Assembly (NCBI GenBank): GCA_943353705.1 | Contig: CALRAY010000006.1 | Coordinates: 1 to 15,294 of the forward strand | Source: Patescibacteria group bacterium UBA4664 | GTDB taxonomy: Bacteria > Patescibacteriota > Saccharimonadia > CAILAD01 > BJGX01 | Direction: 5' to 3' | DNA length: 15,294 bases | In this document: one piece after another, positions 13,388 through 15,294 of the stretch | Position numbering within the stretch: position 1 is the first letter of the stretch | Layout: each line of letters begins with the position of its first letter | Notes under the pieces: generated by a model | Seen by the model: the letters and a program-made list of their open reading frames with translations, nothing else | Database searches by the model: none | What the model was told of the DNA's origin: nothing | Position numbers and translations under genes: made by a program

Positions 13388-13417
13388 ATTATAGCTAAAA
13401 TACTGGCTTTCCGACAA
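13388..13417 (-). promoter_or_regulatory. Promoter of the candidate ncRNA
   Basis: On the minus strand TTGTCG (complement of 13412-13417), 18-base spacer, perfect TATAAT (complement of 13388-13393). The -35 lies within the last codons of the M50 protease gene. The predicted start is near 13381. Confidence 0.6.
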
Positions 13418-14024
13418 TAAAACTTGCCAAATTCTCTACTGCAACCGTAAAGATAGGGCCTATGAATCTATAAAATATAAAAATAAAAGCAAATATAGCG
13501 ATTAGCCCGTATTGTTCTATTGTATCCATAACATCCCGCACTTCTCCAGGCGCTACAGCATACAATATTCTGCTTCCATCGAGTGGCGGGAAAGGAATCA
13601 TATTAAATATAAAGAAAGCCACATTTACAAGCACAAACTGCAATAAGAACGTGCCCCCTAGGCCACCCACATCCACAAATCGCAGATATACCCCTACGAT
13701 TAAGGCCATCAGCAGATTGCTGGCGGGTCCAGCAAAGGCCACGAGCGCGGCGCCCCACTTACCATATCGCAACGCATAAGGGTTAAAGGGTACCGGCTTG
13801 GCAGCACCAAAGACCACCGGGCTACCCAGTAGTATCAGTCCTAAAGGTAAAAGTAGCGTCATAAATGGGTCAATGTGCTTGGCAGGATTTAAAGTAAGCC
13901 TACCCTCGTTTTTGGCTGTAAAATCGCCTAGCATATGGCCTGCCCAGGCATGGCTAAACTCATGCACGGTCAGTACAACAACTAATATGACGATATAAAA
14001 CAGGATTAGTACAATCGTTTCCAT
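13395..14024 (-). CDS. Site-2 protease-like M50 family membrane metalloprotease
   Basis: A 209-residue intramembrane zinc protease of the short bacterial M50 type (YwhC-like). HEFSH at 21-25 provides the HExxH zinc site (His21, Glu22, His25). NMIPFPPLDGSRIL has Asp149, the third zinc ligand, with the usual NxxPxPPLDG context. At least four hydrophobic segments are visible (about 4-20, 55-75, 92-115, 125-142). The substrate is unknown; relatives cleave membrane-bound regulators or leftover signal peptides. I start at the ATG complementary to 14022-14024, since TGCTAAAAT lies exactly seven bases upstream. A longer reading from 14060 adds 12 residues without membrane or family character. It is divergent from rpmB. 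Confidence 0.9.
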   Translation of the reverse strand: METIVLILFYIVILVVVLTVHEFSHAWAGHMLGDFTAKNEGRLTLNPAKHIDPFMTLLLPLGLILLGSPVVFGAAKPVPFNPYALRYGKWGAALVAFAGPASNLLMALIVGVYLRFVDVGGLGGTFLLQFVLVNVAFFIFNMIPFPPLDGSRILYAVAPGEVRDVMDTIEQYGLIAIFAFIFIFYRFIGPIFTVAVENLASFIVGKPVF

Positions 14025-14031
14025 ATGCTTA

Positions 14032-14040
14032 ATTTTAGCA
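14032..14040 (-). promoter_or_regulatory. Extended -10 promoter giving a leaderless M50 protease mRNA
   Basis: On the minus strand TGC TAAAAT is followed by seven bases and the ATG at 14024. No clear -35 and no ribosome binding site are seen. Confidence 0.5.
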
Positions 14041-14072
14041 TGCCAGGCTGGATTTATCATAGTAAATATATA

Positions 14073-14101
14073 TTGATTTATAACCTTTGATATGCTAAGA
14101 T
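14073..14101 (+). promoter_or_regulatory. Promoter of rpmB, near-leaderless
   Basis: TTGATT (14073-14078), 17-base spacer, TAAGAT (14096-14101), with the extended -10 TGC at 14093-14095. The predicted start at about 14107-14110 leaves at most four bases before the ATG at 14111. Confidence 0.6.
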
Positions 14102-14110
14102 ATTCAGGTT

Positions 14111-14335
14111 ATGTCATTTAGATGCGATCTAACAGGTAAAGGAAAGCAATTCGGAAACCATGTGAGTCACTCACAGCGGCACGTTAAACGTACCTGGAAA
14201 CCGAACTTGCAAACCAAGACCCTAATCATCGATGGCCAGAAGGTAAAACTTCGTCTAGCTGCTAGTACTATTCGCACTCTTAATAAGTACCAGAAGCAAA
14301 TAGAAGCAAAAGAACTAGAAAACACCAAAAAATAA
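14111..14335 (+). CDS. rpmB: 50S ribosomal protein bL28
   Basis: A 74-residue bL28. The opening MSFRCDLTGKGKQFGNHVSHS matches the family's C..TGK....GN.VSH pattern. It is followed by KRTWKPNLQTKTL and by KLRLAASTIRTLNK. Only one Cys of the possible zinc-ribbon pairs remains (Cys5), so this is a zinc-free form. It is a single-gene transcript with its own promoter, and its stop codon lies within the terminator stem. The 5' end has no room for a ribosome binding site upstream of the ATG. Confidence 0.96.
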   Translation: MSFRCDLTGKGKQFGNHVSHSQRHVKRTWKPNLQTKTLIIDGQKVKLRLAASTIRTLNKYQKQIEAKELENTKK

Positions 14336-14359
14336 CCCCTCATAGTCGAGGGGTTATTT
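14330..14359 (+). terminator. Terminator of rpmB
   Basis: A 12-bp perfect stem (14330-14341 with 14348-14359), six-base loop, T-rich right arm. The stop codon TAA (14333-14335) is part of the stem. Confidence 0.85.
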
Positions 14360-14387
14360 AATTAATACTATATGATTTTAAATTGCT

Positions 14388-14412
14388 GGGTTTTGATTTA
14401 TCAAAACAACCC
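14388..14412 (-). terminator. Possible weak terminator after the MBL-fold gene
   Basis: On the minus strand GGG and ATCAAAA/TTTTGAT arms pair with a three-base bulge and a very short loop. They are followed by AT-rich sequence without a clean T run. It lies just downstream of the gene ending at 14440. Confidence 0.35.
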
Positions 14413-14439
14413 AAATCTCATGCAATTACCGAGAATGCC

Positions 14440-14967
14440 CTATTTAAGTAGGACTAGCTGCTGGGTATCGGTCGGGAGATCCTTCTTTGCGATCTTAAGT
14501 TTATCAATCGGCTCTACGTCTTTACCAAATTCAGCTTTTATTTTAGCAAGTTCGGCTTCATTTTCAATAATAGGTATTAGTATCCTCGGCTCAACCTGGG
14601 TGATAATCTTGTCTATTAGCTCAGATTTATCATCCTTAACAGATACAATCAATATATCTACTCCGCCCATTCTATCTTGCTGGGCATCAGAAAAAATTTC
14701 TGTCATGTTAATTGCATAGGTAACATGAATGTCGTCAATCACTACGCTATAACAGGTATTGTCAGCAGATATCTCAATTCCATCTAACATACTACCAAGC
14801 ACCTCATACTCTCCAGGGCCATAAAAAGCCTTGAAGTCACCCTGCAAAGCCTCTGGGTCAGTAAATAGTGACACGTCAGCCTTGGTATCTTTCTCTGGGT
14901 TAATTGATATTGTAGCTTTTTTGCCGGCTAGCCTAATTGAGTTGATGTTGGAAAGTGTTATATCCAT
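14440..14967 (-). CDS. Degenerate metallo-beta-lactamase-fold protein
   Basis: A 175-residue protein resembling the small UlaG-like branch of the metallo-beta-lactamase superfamily in layout. There is an opening beta-rich part with IRLAGKKATISINPE. A GPGEYEVLGSMLDGIE block (about 50-65) follows, recurrent in this branch in CPR bacteria. Later come a VDILIVSV strand and an ILIPI strand. The zinc-binding HxHxDH motif is absent, and there is hardly any His in the protein, so it is unlikely to be a zinc hydrolase. AGGGAG lies about ten bases before the ATG, a loose spacing. It lies about 100 bases downstream of the AI-2E-type gene on the same strand; no clear promoter is visible between them, so co-transcription is possible. 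Confidence 0.6.
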   Translation of the reverse strand: MDITLSNINSIRLAGKKATISINPEKDTKADVSLFTDPEALQGDFKAFYGPGEYEVLGSMLDGIEISADNTCYSVVIDDIHVTYAINMTEIFSDAQQDRMGGVDILIVSVKDDKSELIDKIITQVEPRILIPIIENEAELAKIKAEFGKDVEPIDKLKIAKKDLPTDTQQLVLLK

Positions 14968-15068
14968 CCGTTAGAAATTCTCCCTTATTTTAGTTTTTAG
15001 TATCGCCCCGAAGCTGTAACACTACGGGATGCATGGGTGCTATTGTAGCAGATTCAACCCACCTGTTA

Positions 15069-15294
15069 CTAGCTATTTATAGCCTCATCAATCTTTTCTT
15101 TTACATAGTCCGATCCCATGGTGTCGAATATGACATCTACCACAGCAGCAACTGGCACCGCCAATATAACTCCAATAGGGCCGAGAAGCGTGAATCCTAT
15201 CAGTGCAGCAAGCAGTATGATTACAGGCGATACACCAATTGCCTTATTGAATAGCTGAGGAGAAATTATATTGGCTAGAATTAATTGCAAAATA
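15069..15294 (-). CDS. AI-2E family transporter (PerM/TqsA-like), C-terminal end only
   Basis: The frame stays open to the right edge of the window, so only the last 75 or so residues are visible. They match the C-terminus of the AI-2E/UPF0118 family: LILANIISPQLFNKAIGVSPVI, a hydrophobic helix, then GFTLLGPIGVILAVPVAAVV and a short charged tail. The full proteins are about 350 residues with eight or so membrane helices, and export autoinducer-2 or ions. The substrate here cannot be told. A TTG at 15290 is not taken as the start, because the family motif continues upstream of it. Confidence 0.85.
   Translation of the reverse strand, partial: ILQLILANIISPQLFNKAIGVSPVIILLAALIGFTLLGPIGVILAVPVAAVVDVIFDTMGSDYVKEKIDEAINS

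Noticed and set aside
14968..15068. Regulatory hairpin between the AI-2E-type and MBL-fold genes
   Set aside because: A stem around 14996-15025 with TAGTGTT/GATACTA arms can be drawn, but it has an asymmetric bulge, no T run and no clear neighbour signal. Not strong enough to annotate.
1..15294. Alternative genetic code with TGA as sense codon
   Set aside because: Two genes end naturally at TGA (4037-4039, 4837-4839), and no in-frame TGA interrupts a conserved gene.

Overview
The window looks like a chromosomal segment of a small-genome bacterium of the Candidate Phyla Radiation (Patescibacteria), most likely a Saccharibacteria (TM7) relative. This is inferred from the gene mix: a DUF4446 protein next to a bactofilin, a DUF4012 protein in a polyprenyl-sugar operon, a PaaX/Cas2-fold regulator and degenerate enzyme-fold proteins. 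Genes are tightly packed with 1-20 nt overlaps. TGA serves as a normal stop (genes ending at 4039 and 4839), so the code is standard and the Gracilibacteria/SR1 code is excluded. No mobile element, integrase or phage gene was seen. A phylogenetic marker would be needed to fix the lineage.

Layout. 1-918: 3' part of a GalT-like nucleotidyltransferase. 928-1291: a free-standing structured RNA with its own extended -10 promoter and terminator, made of four tandem units. Each unit is a pair of hairpins whose stems differ between units while the loops TGAGCCCG and ATGGGCACCAA are almost invariant and can pair with each other. This is the most unusual element of the window. 1357-2853: ComM-type AAA+ ATPase. 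2850-3125 (minus): small basic tail-anchored protein, divergent from a plus-strand operon (3219-4839) of DUF4446 protein, bactofilin and a degenerate diacylglycerol-kinase-fold protein. The two directions share one -35 element. 4856-6038: infC-rpmI-rplT operon with promoter, an apparent AUA start for IF-3, and a terminator.

6097-10040 (minus): envelope-glycan operon of polyprenyl-phosphate sugar transferase, GT4 glycosyltransferase and DUF4012 protein. 10061-10554 (minus): RNase P RNA with promoter and terminator. 10552-12153 (minus): HIT protein, UppP and RNase H-like protein. 12192-12346: tRNA-Pro(GGG) with promoter and terminator. 12347-12625: AT-rich promoter region. 12626-13168: PaaX-like regulator. 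13185-13417 (minus): a second candidate structured RNA, with promoter and terminator. 13395-14024 (minus): M50 site-2-type protease. 14073-14359: rpmB (bL28). 14440-14967 (minus): degenerate metallo-beta-lactamase-fold protein. 15069-15294 (minus): end of an AI-2E family membrane protein.

The genes fit together around translation (IF-3, bL35, bL20, bL28, tRNA-Pro, RNase P) and cell-surface construction (sugar transferase, GT4, DUF4012, UppP, bactofilin). Several promoters place the predicted transcription start at or within a few bases of the start codon, so leaderless mRNAs appear common here and also help decide which start codons are real.
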